From assembly GCA_035041965.1 (NCBI GenBank), contig JAPYMA010002544.1, positions 1 through 64,000 on the forward strand: a stretch of 64,000 nucleotides of DNA, given 5' to 3'. The notes under the pieces are model-generated. The model worked only from the letters and a program-made list of their open reading frames with translations. It searched no databases and was not told where the DNA came from. This DNA comes from Anisakis pegreffii. Taxonomy: Eukaryota; Nematoda; Chromadorea; Rhabditida; Anisakidae. Shown piece after piece: positions 27,044-40,295 of the stretch. Both the position numbers and the translations under genes were made by a program. Positions within the stretch are counted from its first letter, which is position 1. The number at the start of each line of letters is the position of its first letter.

Positions 27044-28407
27044 GATGATAAGATGTTGAAAATTGATATATTTACATATCAGCTTGGAACATCTTATCAT
27101 CCAACAATAATCTTTCGTTGGCAATTTCGATGGATGGCGAAATTTCCATCCGAAAAAATATCCTTCAGCAAAAAGCATCTTCCAAAATGAATTTCTGTTG
27201 AATGCTCGCGTGAGGTCTTCTTTTTATTGCATTATGCATATGTGCTCGGTTATTCTAACAACAAGCTTTTATCGTAAAGCCATTATTTTTGCAAAAATGA
27301 ACACTAAAACAAAATGATTTATTTTTGCTTTTCTCTGATCGTGAGTAGAACCAAAATTTTTGGCTTTGCTATGAAATTTTCAAAAGAATTTCATCGAAAG
27401 AAATGATCGGAAATCTTTTCGTTCTCTTTCTCAATTTCAATATAATGTTTCCTCTGACATGATTTATCCTTTAAAAAAATATGACTGATGATGGTTTGTT
27501 TGCGCTGTTGATGGATGATCGAGAATTCCAGCTGAAAAAGTGGCATGTTGCAATAAAATTCCGAAAAAGCAATTGTTTTTGTCTTATTCATTAATAGATT
27601 TCTCTAAAAATCTCTCTCAATTTTATATACATAAATTTCCATCATGTATGTTCTTATATAAATATATTTATGAATTTCGCAATTCGAATTGGTTTTCCCA
27701 TCAATTTTTTTTCATTTCCTTCCACCAAAGGAATGAATATTATAGATATCGTTCTCAAGCGGATGTATTCCTAGTTCCGAGAATCATCTTGAGCGATTTT
27801 TGCTTCAGCGAGCGATTTTCAATTACTTTATTGCGTTTGAGTGCATTCCTCCATCTTGCGTGACGTGGAATCTAATTTCGCTTCGTTCCAATTTCTTCCT
27901 TCATAATTTCGTTTCCCTTTGTTCATTTCCTCTGAATGGAGGAAATGTGGAAAGGAAGACGCCTTCATTCAGTTCCAAAAAATACTCATCAACGTTTGTT
28001 GTCCAGGTGATTTCTCATGCAGTAGGAATTTAATGATCGTATTTGAATCTATTCTTTGATTGAGCAATTTGTCTACAAATGTAAATATTATACAAGCAAT
28101 AAATGATTCTCTGTTTGAGATTATTCATCGATTTGTTTGAACAACAGTTCTTTCACATATAACAGTTGCAATGTGGAAGATACGATTGAGATTTTGTTTA
28201 CTTTATGCGGTTTCCGTTAAATGCAAATACGTAATTCGAAGAGCATTAAGCAAAACTGATTCTTCGCTTCTGGATTTTTACATCTGGAGAATATACACCA
28301 TATTCACATTTGCGTTCAAACTTACTCTCGTAAACTTCTCATTGCGGCATTTCTGTGAGAATTTCCAAATGAAATGTGAAGAATTTCATGCAATTGCTTT
28401 ATTCAGA
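27040..28407. other. Non-coding spacer upstream of the NTE exons
   Basis: AT-rich sequence with T-runs and several TTCATTTC-like stretches. I find no supported gene, RNA or mobile element. Open frames up to 107 codons (27540-27863) are Phe/Ser/Tyr-rich, as expected for translated AT-rich DNA. Confidence 0.45.
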
Positions 28408-28520
28408 TGTTCATTATATGCGTGACAACATTGATCGCAGTCATTTGCTATTTGGCTCTCACATATCTCTGTGGTTTTAACCAACTCGAACTGGAACGCT
28501 TTCAACGAAGTAATTTTCTG
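28408..28520 (+). CDS. Candidate alternative membrane-anchor exon of the NTE gene
   Basis: After an acceptor-like TTTATTCAG, ATG at 28408 opens a strongly hydrophobic segment, MFIICVTTLIAVICYLAL followed by TYLCGF. It is shaped like a single-pass anchor and runs to a possible donor near 28514 (CGAA|GTAATT). Anchor then cytosolic basic region is the expected NTE order. However, that donor leaves phase 1 while the next confident exon needs phase 0. Another donor, an extra exon, or alternative use with the 26339 exon must be assumed. Confidence 0.35.
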
Positions 28521-28910
28521 AAATTCTTTTTCTTTGCATTCCAATCTTGAATTTGATACCTCGAAAATGTTAAGATTGATAACGAATAATATAAATGCGG
28601 ACATGCAGTGGTTTGTTCTAATGTCAAGAGGGTTGAGGGTGAGAGTGGATAAACAGCTCTAGCTCATAAATAACTCTGGTTTTTGAATCGCCGAGGGATA
28701 TCGCCAACCTCTAATCCTTCAGATCAACATTTCATGTTACCATACCATCTCTCTCCCAACGTCTGAGTCTGTCACTGAGTGTTTGTTGTTATGAGGGAGG
28801 GCATTTATCAAGCGCTCAATTCACATCAGTGAGCATTGGTTAGGGATTCTAAATTGTTGAGAAGGGAGACCATTTATGTCTTGATTTCTACATTACGTTC
28901 GGATTCGCAG

Positions 28911-31900
28911 AACGTAGGGTATCGGTCATTCGCGAAGTTGCGGAAGACGCAACAGATGCAGATCATCCCAGTTCACGGGTATCAGTTGGTGTGTGTCATG
29001 TTAAACGAGCCGAAAAGAAGAGTAACGGTGAGTGGACACTGGATCCGACAAGGATTTACCGCAAGTTTTTGGTCAGTTTCAGTTTGATTCGATATCGTTC
29101 AGTGCTGCGTTCATTAAGTTATGCGTTTTAAAAGGATTTCATTGCGATATGTGCAGTTGATCAATTGTTTCCTTATAGAATACGTTTAAGATTTGGAATT
29201 TCCTGTTACTCTCCATTTCTCTACATTAGAAATTGTCATCTCGGATATAGGATATGGGAGGTATGACTTGATAATTTGCTGCTTCTTTAAGAAACCAGGA
29301 CGACATTCGCCTCCGAATGAATCTTCTTCAGAATTATATCCAGGTCAACGACCGCCTCTAAGACGTCGACACTCAGCCACTGGACCGCTGCAGTTCGCTC
29401 GTGCTGCCAAGGAGTGAGTGAGCTGATTTTTAATGAGCGCAGAACCTTCAAAGCATATGTAATTAGCATCATTTATCGACAGATCCAGTTAGATGGATCA
29501 GTAATCTGGTCTTATAGATTAGTTACAAAGTTCTAAATGATATTCTCGAGACTTGCACTTGAGTACATTCCAAGCATTCGTGTTATTTTCGCTGCATTAT
29601 TGAACTGTCATCTTCCTGATTTGCTGCCAAAACGGATATAATTTGATGTCATGAGGGGTTGTTTGCAGTTTCATTGTTCGCGGTCGTAACGCTCGTTTCA
29701 AGCGGCAGTTCTCGGACATCAGTCGAAGCAGTCTGCCGAGACCTCCAACTGAATTCTTCGAGCCGTCTGATACACCCGAGGTGCCTGATCATCTCAAACC
29801 AGAGATCTTTTATATTCTTCAATGCCTCAAGTAAGAATATCTGTTCCGTTTCATCCATCTCTAGTGTCTATTCAATGCAATCCATACACACACAACCGCG
29901 CTTTGTATATGCCTTTGTGTGCAGCTGATAACTTTGTCATTGAAACCGTGTTGCAGGATGTTGGAATTGCCAACCGATTGGACACTAGACCCTCGGGATA
30001 TAAATGCAGAGAAATATTTAGCGGGTGATTATATCATAAGACCCGGTGATGTGGACGATAGCATTGTTGCGGTACTTGATGGCTCAGTTGTAGTGTACAT
30101 CAATGTGAGTTGCTCAATGGTCATTTTGATAATTTGATTGTGTTGCTGTCTGACTTTTGATGAAACAATCAACAAAATCGCTTGTGAAATTTTATCACTG
30201 AAAAGATTATTTTTGATTACCGTTACACCCGACTTTAATTTTAAAAAATCACAAACAGAACTTAAGTGCATGTGTGTATATTATTTGTTATTGCCAAAAT
30301 GAGCCAATTTCTTTACTTATCTTCAGTTTTCTGTTCTTATTAATCAGAAATCACTAGCTGCTTCTATTTTTATTTCATTCATTCATTCAGCACGGCGATG
30401 GAAAAGATCTGAAAGAGTATAAAGTGCGTCTTATTGAAAAAGGCGATTGTTTTTTCAGTCTTCTTTCAATGCTCGAAATTTTATTGGTCAGTGAATCGCT
30501 TTTGTTGTTGTTGATGTAATTCGCAATTGTATACGCTTTTTTTTATTGCTCCATCATATTTTATCGTTTGCAATTTAATCAGCAAAATTGCCCGATTCAA
30601 TGAAACTCGATAAGAATTGTTCAGATGAGAGTACATTTTTCAGGATCATGAAAATAAGTTTCGGAATGTATGTGTACGCGCCGGAACAGATTGTCGTCTA
30701 GCAAGGTGAATTTTGCTTCGAATTGTTATTCTATTTGAACTGAAAGGTATTGTTGTTAGTTTTTGCGATGGCTTCGTGTGATCTATAAGGGAAATCGCAT
30801 GCTTCCGATTTCGTTGCATTCAATCTCAAAAAGTTGAACGAATGCTAAACCTCCCTCGATTTCTGCCAACTGGATTTTTGTTTTTGAGATATTTGAATTG
30901 AAGATTATTTTGTTAATTAAGTAAAAACGGCTATTTAGGGTTTTTTTAGTAATGAATTTTGTTCAAAGCCAGCAACAAACCAACGAGATTTTCAGCAGCG
31001 CGTGTTATTATCTCGTCTGTCATTCATTCACCCATTCATCCATCCATCATGCCTATCACTAATTCTAGGTATAAAATTCGCAATTTTCGTGACTCATATA
31101 AGAAAAATGCAAAAATTTGGACACGACCAATTCAGATTGCTATCACACGATTGCTACACGTCACACTCACAACGCTTCATCAATATTTTGGTTTAAGTGA
31201 TGAGCTTTTCAAAAAGGTTATTTCATTTCGATGTTATCTTTAAAGAACATTGATCACATCCTCGTTTAATGCCAATAATTCTCTAATATTACATGTAGTG
31301 GAGTAGAGCGTTAAAAGCGGTAATGCATCAGTAGTGCTTCTAGCTTGTGACGGTAACGTTGATCATTAATGGGACTGTTGTTGTGTTATTGGTATTACTT
31401 TCTGTTTTTATTGCTCTTATCATTAGTAGTAATATTTTCTGTTATCGATGGTGTCATCCTGATTTCAGCGTGTCGATGATAAGCGCAGTGGTGAGGAGCG
31501 GGCACGGCAGCCATCCGGTAATGTAGGTTCGATCCGCCGCAAACAAAGACCTCGCCAAAGACAGAGCAGCTGTGAAGGTTGAAGATAGCAATAAGCAAAT
31601 TGATTTTTTCACTTAGAAGTGATCCATTTTGAATGTAGTGATTGTTGAAATGAAACATTTGCAATTGTGAAATGTGTTCAGAATGGAACGATCAACATCA
31701 AATCGCACGTAAATGGATGACCGAAGTACTGAAAGTGGAAGGGGATAAAGAGGCGATGAAGATTATAAATGAACGAACAACGATAATGAGTATTCCTGAG
31801 AATCATATTGTTTCTGAGCAAAACACCGATGAAGAACGTCTAATTTTGGTCATAAGTGGTACACTTGTTTTGTCGCAGGTAGGTGGTACTTCAATATTTC

Positions 31901-34900
31901 AGTATACATTATATAGGTCGTAAATAATATCAAGTATGGTTGTAACTTAAGGAAACAGTATTCGAAGATGAAGAAGCAAGTGACGATGAATGGCATTCAA
32001 TGATATATCCTCGTGAGTTGGTCGGTGGTTTGCAGCTCTTAACAAGTGAACCATCGTTTCATACGATTCGATCGCATACACCGGCTACGATCGCAGTGCT
32101 GACAAAAGATGATTTCGCTGAGTCAGTTCCTCATCGAAATTACCCATTTCAAGTGATTACCCAAAGTACCCAAAATTTTCAAACGATCATTCGTGGAATT
32201 TCTTTCGTTTTGGTCAATGAAGGCGTTATTGCAGAGCAATTTATGGAAACTGGCATACGTTTTTAGCTGAATGAATGACTGGAAGATACTTGAATTAAGT
32301 GAAATTGATTTGATGGTTGCGTTTCAGACTTCTTGAAGTGCATCCTGAGGTGATCCTGCCAGTAGCCGAATCAGTGGTTCGTCGTCTGAGTCCATTCTTA
32401 AGAAGTGTTGATTTTGCTATTGATTGGGTGCTTCTTGACTCGGGTCAAGCTGTCTATAGGTGCGTTTTCCTTTACGTTTACTCACGACCAGCAACCGTGT
32501 CGATGGTGCTAGTTGGTGTTTGGCTGGAAATTTTATTGGTTTGTTCATTCTGTTCGTGTGAGTGAAAGAAGTTTCCTACATCAAGCTTTATCCTATCTTT
32601 CGAACTTCTGATTTCCTCCAGAATCTGCAACGCTCGAAGCTCTATCGTAAGCTTCTCGCATTTCTTAATTCCTAACAGATGAATCTATTTTTCGATATCT
32701 GTTAACGCTAGCAACCTTCTCATTGCTTATGTTCGTGCGATTTCATTCGATTACTTTGAAAGGATTTAATGATTGCAACATTATGGAAGATGTTTTTCAG
32801 GAGCGGTGATGCATCGGACTCGTTGTTTGTGGTTTTGAGTGGTCGTTTGAGATCAGTGGAAAAGAAGATGGTAGTTGAAGAGTTTGGTAGAGGTGATATG
32901 ATCGGTATGGTTGAGGTTAATTTTATACTATCTGATATTTTTCGTCTCAAATGTTAGTATGTCAGATCAGTATGTATTGGATTGTTTCCTTACTGCAAAT
33001 TTTAGGTTATTTGCTGCATTCATGAATGAAAATCTTTTGTGTGAATAGAAATTTCGGCAGATTGGATATTGAACTGAAATGTTTGTCAACTAACAGGTAT
33101 TGCAACGTGTACCTCGTGCAACCACTGTGCTTGCGATTCGATTCTCACAGTTGGCACGTATCCCTGAAGGACTTCTCAATTACATCAAAATGAAGTTCCC
33201 GCAGGTTGTTTCTGACTTCGTTTATTCATTTCAGCAATCCCTCAATGAACATGAATTTCGATATAACCTCAACAAAATACATAAAACACCACCTAATTGT
33301 CGTTTATAATTCTGTTCAAAGGTTGGAGTTCGTTTGGTTCAGACCAGTATGTGTTCGATTTTTGAAGCATGATGAGTCTCAAAATCTCTTCAATTTTGAA
33401 ACATGATGATTTTCATTTCATTTGTTTTAATGAATGAAAATTTAAAGGTTGGATTTCGTTTGGTTCACTTGTTGGGTCACTACTACAGTTCAACGCATCG
33501 TCGTTCGTTGGCTGTCAACAACGCCTTCACTGACCATCTGTCAGGTCCAATCGGAGATCCTCGCAGTCATATAAAGGTGAATTCATATCAACCCAGTCCA
33601 GTTTCAAGACTACGATTCGTACCTTTCAGAATGCTTGCAAATCATTCATACGTACGCATCAATAAACTTATGCTAAAAATCAACTGAGGACTTTCGCTTT
33701 CACTCCGACGAGATAGCTGTTGAGTTCTCATCTAAATTTCAGAATCTACACACAGTGGCCGTGATTGCGGCGTCTGTAGACGTGCCTGTAGTGCCGTTTA
33801 CGTGCGAACTCTACAATGCACTCAACGTCAACATTCGTGTTCTGCGTTTAAGCAGTAAAAAGGTGGCCGAACATCTCGACCCAAGCGTTCTTGAAAAGTA
33901 AGTGCACGATGCCGGTTTCATTGCATTCAGTTCACTTTCTTATCTTATTCCGGAAACACAGAGCACAACAAACGGTGTAATAAAATTGATCATCTTAACT
34001 GTAACGTGTCGAATTTCAACGAAATCAGCGATAGTTTCAATGAGGTAAGAAAATGCTTCGGAAGATCCATGAAATTATAATTAACAAGAGAGGATCACTG
34101 TTCGAAAAAATTCTTCTCTAATCCCGAAAATCAGCCAAGAATCAGTCGAGTCCGAAAGCTGGCAAATGTGACTGATTCGAAAAGAGAATCTTGTTTGGAG
34201 TCATCTGAGTGGAAGAATGAATGGCTGACGTTTTTTCGTTGCTTTCATCCGACATTTAGATGCTGGTGTGGAAGTGTTTGCAAATATAATTCGTTTGATT
34301 AAGCAGTTATTTCATCTAGTTAATTAATAACCTATTGCATCTAGTTAATTAATAACCTATTGCATCTAGTTAATCGGCCAGCGTTCGGCACTTATGCAGT
34401 AGCATTTTGAATTGCGTGAAATGAATTCGATTTGAGTTTTGCTGTTGAATTGTCGTTGTTGTTGTTATAGGTTGCAATCTATGGAACCATCTAATGGGTA
34501 ATTGTTTTTGCATTGTTGCTATTATTATTGTTGTTTAACAGCGTTGTATAGCTATCCTTATTTGAGATCTCAATAGAGTTGTGTTTCATTTATTCATTCA
34601 GCTTCTCCCAGGCTTTCGCTAACCATATAATTTTTCTTCCACTTCTTGAAAATCGCGTTGTCGTCTTTAGTGCTTATTGCTGTTAGTGAGATTCTCATTT
34701 CATATGATTGATTGATTCGTTGTTTTGTGATTGACGGCATGAAGCATGCACGATATCGAATCTGATGCATCGAATTCATCAATAGATAGATATTCCTTTA
34801 TTATCTCTATTCATTTATGTTGTTTGCCTTTGTATGGTATCGAGTAGGATAGAGTTTGGAGGCATAATATTGTGATTTATGCGTATGGAATGTGTTTTGA

Positions 34901-37900
34901 AAATGATTTGTAAATAAAAGATTCTTCTCATATCTACCACCTATCTGTATGCTTTGTGTCTTATAAATTCTTGATTTTATCAAAATAAATGAAATGAGAA
35001 TCATCATTTTTCAAAATTGAGGAGATTTTGATGTATATTTTGTTGCATTTCAGACAAGCTGATTTCCGTTTGATGCATTGGTTGAACGTACAAGAGGATA
35101 CGTTCCCGCTGGTGATCTATGAATGTGATAGTATGGCTACGAATTGGACACGGAGATGCTTGAGACAGGCTGATGCAATCCTGTTGGTTGCGAATGGACA
35201 TCAGAAGCCGATCAAACAATCTTTCGTCAGTTTCTTTCCTTAGCTGAATCAGTCCATTCAACTTTCAAATACTTGACCGTGGATATGTCATGAATTTTTT
35301 GTTTAGCGTTTTCAGATCAAATGAAATCAGGAAAAAGGAAATATTTTTGAAGTCTTTTGTTATTCGATGACTTTTGTTGTTTGTCAAATGAAATTCAACC
35401 GATTCTTCATGTATGAAATATGTTCAGAATTTGTGCATCTATTCAAAACAGCGCAATGAAGTTGATGAAGCGGATTGACTGATCAGAAAATTTCTATAAT
35501 TTAGTGCAGGACTGTAGGATTTGATGCTAATTTTGGAATGTTCAGATGGAAGAGTTTTTGAGTATCAATCCGGATTGGGTTCGTACAAATAAAGAGCTGA
35601 TTCTGTTGTGGGACGAAGAAACGATTGCGCCACAAGGAACCATCGAGTGGTTGAAAGGCAGTTGGTTCTCAGGACATCATCATATCAGATGTCCAAAACG
35701 AATGAAACAATGGAATCCGTCCACGGTTGGTATCGTTGTTGACTATATTGGCCAATTGTAATAACTATGAACTCCGAATGAGGTGTTCCATTGATTGCTA
35801 TCAGTATCGATGATCGATCGATTGCGCATTCAGGTGACTGAGAGTGAAGTGATCTCGTATTATGAGGAGAATGTTTTCTGGGATAAAGTCGACAATAATT
35901 CTGATTTTGCACGTCTCGCGCGTATCCTGACCGGGAATGCTGTTGGTGTAGTGTTGGGCGGTGGGGGAGCAAGGTGATTATTTGTTTTTGATCGTTTCTC
36001 TCTTCCTGATGCCAGCATTCTCTCGAAGAGAAGATTGAGTGTTCGCTTCGTTATAGTTTGGAAAACTGACTGAGTTTGATGACTTATTTGGTGATTTCCG
36101 ATCGAATTCAAGTTTCTGCCAAACTTTCGATTTCTCTTCACCCTTCGGAGTTGGGGATTGCAAAAATTAATTTCGTCGGGTCCGCAGCGAATGGGATTTC
36201 TGTTTGGTTACCAGCATTTTGATACTTATGTGTGTATTTGTTCGTGAAGAGGTGCATCACACGTTGGTGTTCTACGAGCGATTCGGGAACATGGTATTCC
36301 GATCGATTTCATCGGGGGAACTTCGATGGGAGCTCTTATCGGAGGGTTGTACGCTGAATCTGATGTGGATGTTGAACAACGTGCCAAAGAGTGGTTCATG
36401 GTGAATTATATTTAGTTTTCGAATAGCATTTTCGCTTGTTTATTTGATTGGCAACGTGTTGACGTGAAAGATTGAAATTCAACTTTTCGAATTGATTTAA
36501 TTCTTTTACCAATTCGATTGAAGTGAGAGAACAATTCAAAAAGCAGTTTTATCAGTGTTCAGTCGTATGTATAACCAATTTTTATTGCTCTTCACTTAAG
36601 TTGATGACCTCATTGTGGCCAAAAATATGGGATTTAACCTATGCATATTCGGCGATGTTCACGGGTGCGGGTTTCAACAAAACGATTCAAGCGGCCTTCT
36701 CAGATATCACCATTGAAGATCTGTGGTTGTCCTATTTCTGTGTCACCACCGATATAAGGTACGTACCGTCCCATCGCTCATTCACTACATCTTATTGCTT
36801 TATTTTTCATTCCATTTGACTCTACTAGTTTCAGGATATTCGGCAACTTTGGCAACGTTCAGTTAACATTATTTAAGTGATTAATTGATGAGGTTGTCCT
36901 GGTCATGCCGCTTCTATTTACGTACTTCTAATAGATGTCTGTCTTTCTTAAATTCGTTTAATATCATCCACCTAAACAAAATAACAACCAGTCCATTCAA
37001 ACGAATGCATCTGTATAACAGATAACAATAATGATAACTTATGTACGTACCTATGTCTGTTGATTCGTACGACTAATTCGAATAATAGAATTTTGAAGTG
37101 AATATTCGAACTAATTTTGTTGATGTTAAGCAAATATGATATATTTGTTAGCTGAACAAAGTGAACTATTTGTTTGTCATGCGATTTTTGTTCTCCAGTT
37201 GTTGCTGGTTTTCCTTTCATTTCTGTTGTGGTGTTATCGTGGAAAGGATGTAGTCGTACATGAAGCTGGAAGGCAAGAGTTGAAGCGATCATCATTCGAA
37301 CTGAGGAACTTCGCTCATGGCAGTTCGGCGTGAAACTGAAAGTGTTTAAAGTTGATTCATCTACTTTCAGTGATTCGGAGATGCGAGTGCATCGTAATGG
37401 TCCCTTATGGGCGTATTGTCGTGCCTCGATGTCACTTGCGGGCTATTTACCTCCGTTATGTGATCCTGTCGATGGACATTTATTACTGGATGGCGGTTAT
37501 GTGAACAATCTACCTGCTGATGTTATGAGGTTACTCTTTGCACTTTGATATTGGTCGTGTGATATACGAACAACGGAAAACCATGAAAAGCTTCAAGAGT
37601 ACGCTCGTAATTCAACGATTCTAGCGATTCGAAGAAAAATCATTCGATATCAACGTTTCAGATTCATCAGAATTATGTTTAGTTGATCTCAACTTCCTGA
37701 ACAGTTGATTGAAATGAAATGTTCAGATCGATGGGTGCCAAAGTTGTGATCGCAGTTGATGTGGGTGCGAGATCAGAGGATAACTTGACAAATTATGGTG
37801 ATTCCCTGAACGGATTTTGGGTTCTTTTCAACAAGTTGAATCCATTCAGCAAGCCTGTCAAAGTGCTGAATATGGAAGAAATTCAGGTTTTTCATGCATT

Positions 37901-40295
37901 CAGCATTTCATTACAGTAGAAATTGTCAAGTTTTATCGCCGCAACTGACGTTTCTTTTCATTTGATTCCACATTCTCTCATCATCACTTCAAACTGACGT
38001 GTTTTTAAGGGTCGCCTGGCATATGTGTCGTGCGTTCGACAACTCGAACAAGTCAAAAAGGCACCGTATTGTCATTATTTAAGACCACCAATCGCTCAGT
38101 ACGAAACACTTGATTTTGCGAAATTTGATGCAATAGAAGTGAGGATTTTGAAATTTATTGTTATATTCACTCGTTGTCTGACTTTTTAAGTATGTTGCAC
38201 GATTAATTCATAAATTTTGGCTGATTGTTGGATGTTGAGCGGATGTTTTAGGAGGTTGGTTACAATTACGGAATGGAAACAATCTCGGATTTGGTCAAAG
38301 GAAGTGGTCTGCTGAAGAATATCATTGGACCTGAGGTGTTACGCTCGCTGAGACTGCGACAAGGACGTCATGAATTGGCCAAGCGGAGTGTCTACGATCG
38401 CTCGTTGGCATCGTCGTTCACCAATTTGGCCGCTCGCGTCTCGAAAATACCAAAAGCGGTCCCTAGCAAAGAAAGTAGCTCGATTAGTGGTCATTCATCT
38501 GAGGATGAACTGAGTGAAGGTTGGTTGTCACCTAGCAGACATTAACCCCCAAATAACAGAGTGACTGGTCATGAATGATCATTGCTGATTGAACATTAGG
38601 GATTCTTTGGGCTTGCAGATGATCTAGACGGGTACGTTAGTGAGCCGTGTTCAAATAGTTATCAGTTGCGACGTTCGTCACGTCTGATGTACATCGGTGA
38701 TGATGACCTCGAGCAGACCAGTGAAGAGGAGCACAGTGGAGGAGCGATCACGCCGCAACGATCGTATTCTTTGTCGAAATCCGAACAGTGCGAGCAATTC
38801 ATCGAATGCAAACAGTCCAAAATTCGCATCAGATCGGCCATGTCAATACCGGCAAGTGTCAAAATGACTGCATCACTGACTCGACGACAGACGTGTGTTG
38901 CTGAAATGCTGATCACGAAAGGCGCCGCTTCTGTGGAACAATCGGGCGCGAAAAGAAAGTTGGCCGCAGCGATGTCTCATGCGCGGAAACGTCATCGAAC
39001 GATGACCGATGTTACGGATGAGTTGTTCCGATTCAACGATATACTCCGTGAACTGGGCGCCTCTACACATGCTGATAAACTATATGTGGAACGTCCCGAA
39101 AAAAATGCACTGGTGACGAAGTCATCTGATGCTGTTGTTTGTGATAGAGGTGAGTAGTAGGCGTTTGAGCGAATGGGCAATTTTATCATCGTTATGATGT
39201 GTATTCATGTTGCATGTGCACTCACTCTTGTGTTTTGCATGTTTTTATTTGTTATGTATGGTGACTGCAACATGCATGCTTTTGATAGATTTTGAGCTTT
39301 TATTTCTCTATAATTGCTGGTTGGATTTACTTCTTCATAGTTTACTTAGTTCAATTTAAGTTTTGCTTGTTTCTTGTTTGGTTTGTGCTTTTGTTTATTC
39401 GTTATTTATTTCTTTCCTCATTGCTTATCGTAATTGCTTTATTTGATGGTTGTACTGAGCCCCTGTCGAAACAACATCTCCCAAAATAAGGGCGACTGCA
39501 AATGAACGGTTTATTTTCGCAATCAAGAGACTGCACTCCCGAAAACCCAGCTTTATCCGAGTCTTGAAGACTGATTTTGATTGATGTTGATGAAGGAAGC
39601 ATCGATGTAAAGTCTAGTTGAAATCGGAGCTCTAGTTTAGATATTTCAAACGAAGAAATTTTCGGTTAATCAGATTGTTGCTTCGAGAAATCATTGAATA
39701 TTTGAAAATTACTGGATCAAATTTGAAAAATCTCTAAAAATGATTTCATCATCTTCATTTTAAATATTCGCTCTACAGCGAACTGGTAACCGACCGTTTT
39801 TTTTTTCAAGTGAAAAGTTGATGCTTTTATTTTTTTGACATTGATTAATCGCTTACGAGTAACATTTCTGTGCAGTTTTTATGTTATGTCAGTTGTCCTA
39901 ATTAATCTTTCGTATTGTAATTGAATGTTTCATCCGAAATTCTTTTTTTTCATTTTTCAAACCCATTCATTCATTCAGTTTTCTTAATCATCCTTCAATG
40001 TCAACTAACGTAACGATTTTAAAAAATTTGACTAATTGCAACGTTTAACGCTTTACACTCATCCGATAGTTATTATCAATCAAATGTTCACTGTGTCCAT
40101 TGAAAATTATCTAATAATAAGCTGAAATTTTCAATATTTTGAAGACCTCGTTAATCAATCAAACTTTTTTCATTTTCAGAAGCCAACTCATCAGTGGAGA
40201 ATGGAAGCAGAGTTGTGGTTGTGAGCAACTGCGAGAAAGAACCGCTGGAGACTGCTGACATCAATCAGAACCGCAAAACCAATACAACGACTTAA
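28911..40295 (+). CDS. NTE: Neuropathy target esterase-like lysophospholipase (PNPLA6/7 family)
   Basis: Hydrolyses phosphatidylcholine and lysophosphatidylcholine at the cytosolic face of the ER (family knowledge). Exons: 28911-29027, 29292-29413, 29669-29830, 29957-30104, 30391-30486, 30644-30705, 31069-31216, 31469-31577, 31682-31878, 31952-32121, 32328-32459, 32801-32915, 33097-33204, 33448-33576, 33743-33897, 35054-35225, 35546-35725, 35834-35973, 36250-36400, 36601-36758, 37371-37529, 37727-37886, 38010-38138, 38252-38519, 38619-39149, 40180-40295. Every junction closes in frame, giving about 1377 residues. Order: basic N-terminal region; first cyclic-nucleotide-like domain (residues about 120-285); second (about 325-470) and third (about 485-560, with GRGDMIG and PRATT); NTE linker; patatin domain with oxyanion motif GGGGAR (about 816-821), nucleophile Ser about 846 in GGTSMG, and Asp about 964 in DGGY. 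The 118-residue Ser-Asp spacing fits the family. A C-terminal tail of about 300 residues is Ser/Glu-rich with a basic patch ([15 protein letters not shown]). The anchor exon is unresolved. Confidence 0.94.
33318..33467 (+). repeat. Partial duplication of an exon start inside an NTE intron
   Basis: AAAGGTTGGAGTTCGTTTGG at 33318 and AAAGGTTGGATTTCGTTTGG at 33444 agree at 23 of 24 positions when extended through TTCA. The second spans the acceptor and first codons (VGFRLVH) of the exon at 33448. A neighbouring motif, TTTTGAA(G/A)CATGATGA, is also doubled near 33362 and 33394. The upstream copy is a decoy acceptor or relic of local duplication in the 33205-33447 intron. Confidence 0.8.
34313..34375 (+). 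repeat. 25-bp tandem repeat in an NTE intron
   Basis: CATCTAGTTAATTAATAACC plus TATTG repeats with a 25-bp period starting at 34313, 34338 and 34363, the last copy being partial. It lies in the 1156-bp intron 33898-35053, the longest inside the confident gene model. The rest of that intron shows nothing recognisable. Confidence 0.9.

Noticed and set aside
26858..27190. Open frames with long Tyr-Ile repeats
   Set aside because: They are readings of the TA microsatellite.
35860..36163. Minus-strand open frames opposite the NTE patatin exons
   Set aside because: They are shadows of the plus-strand coding exons and have no independent support.
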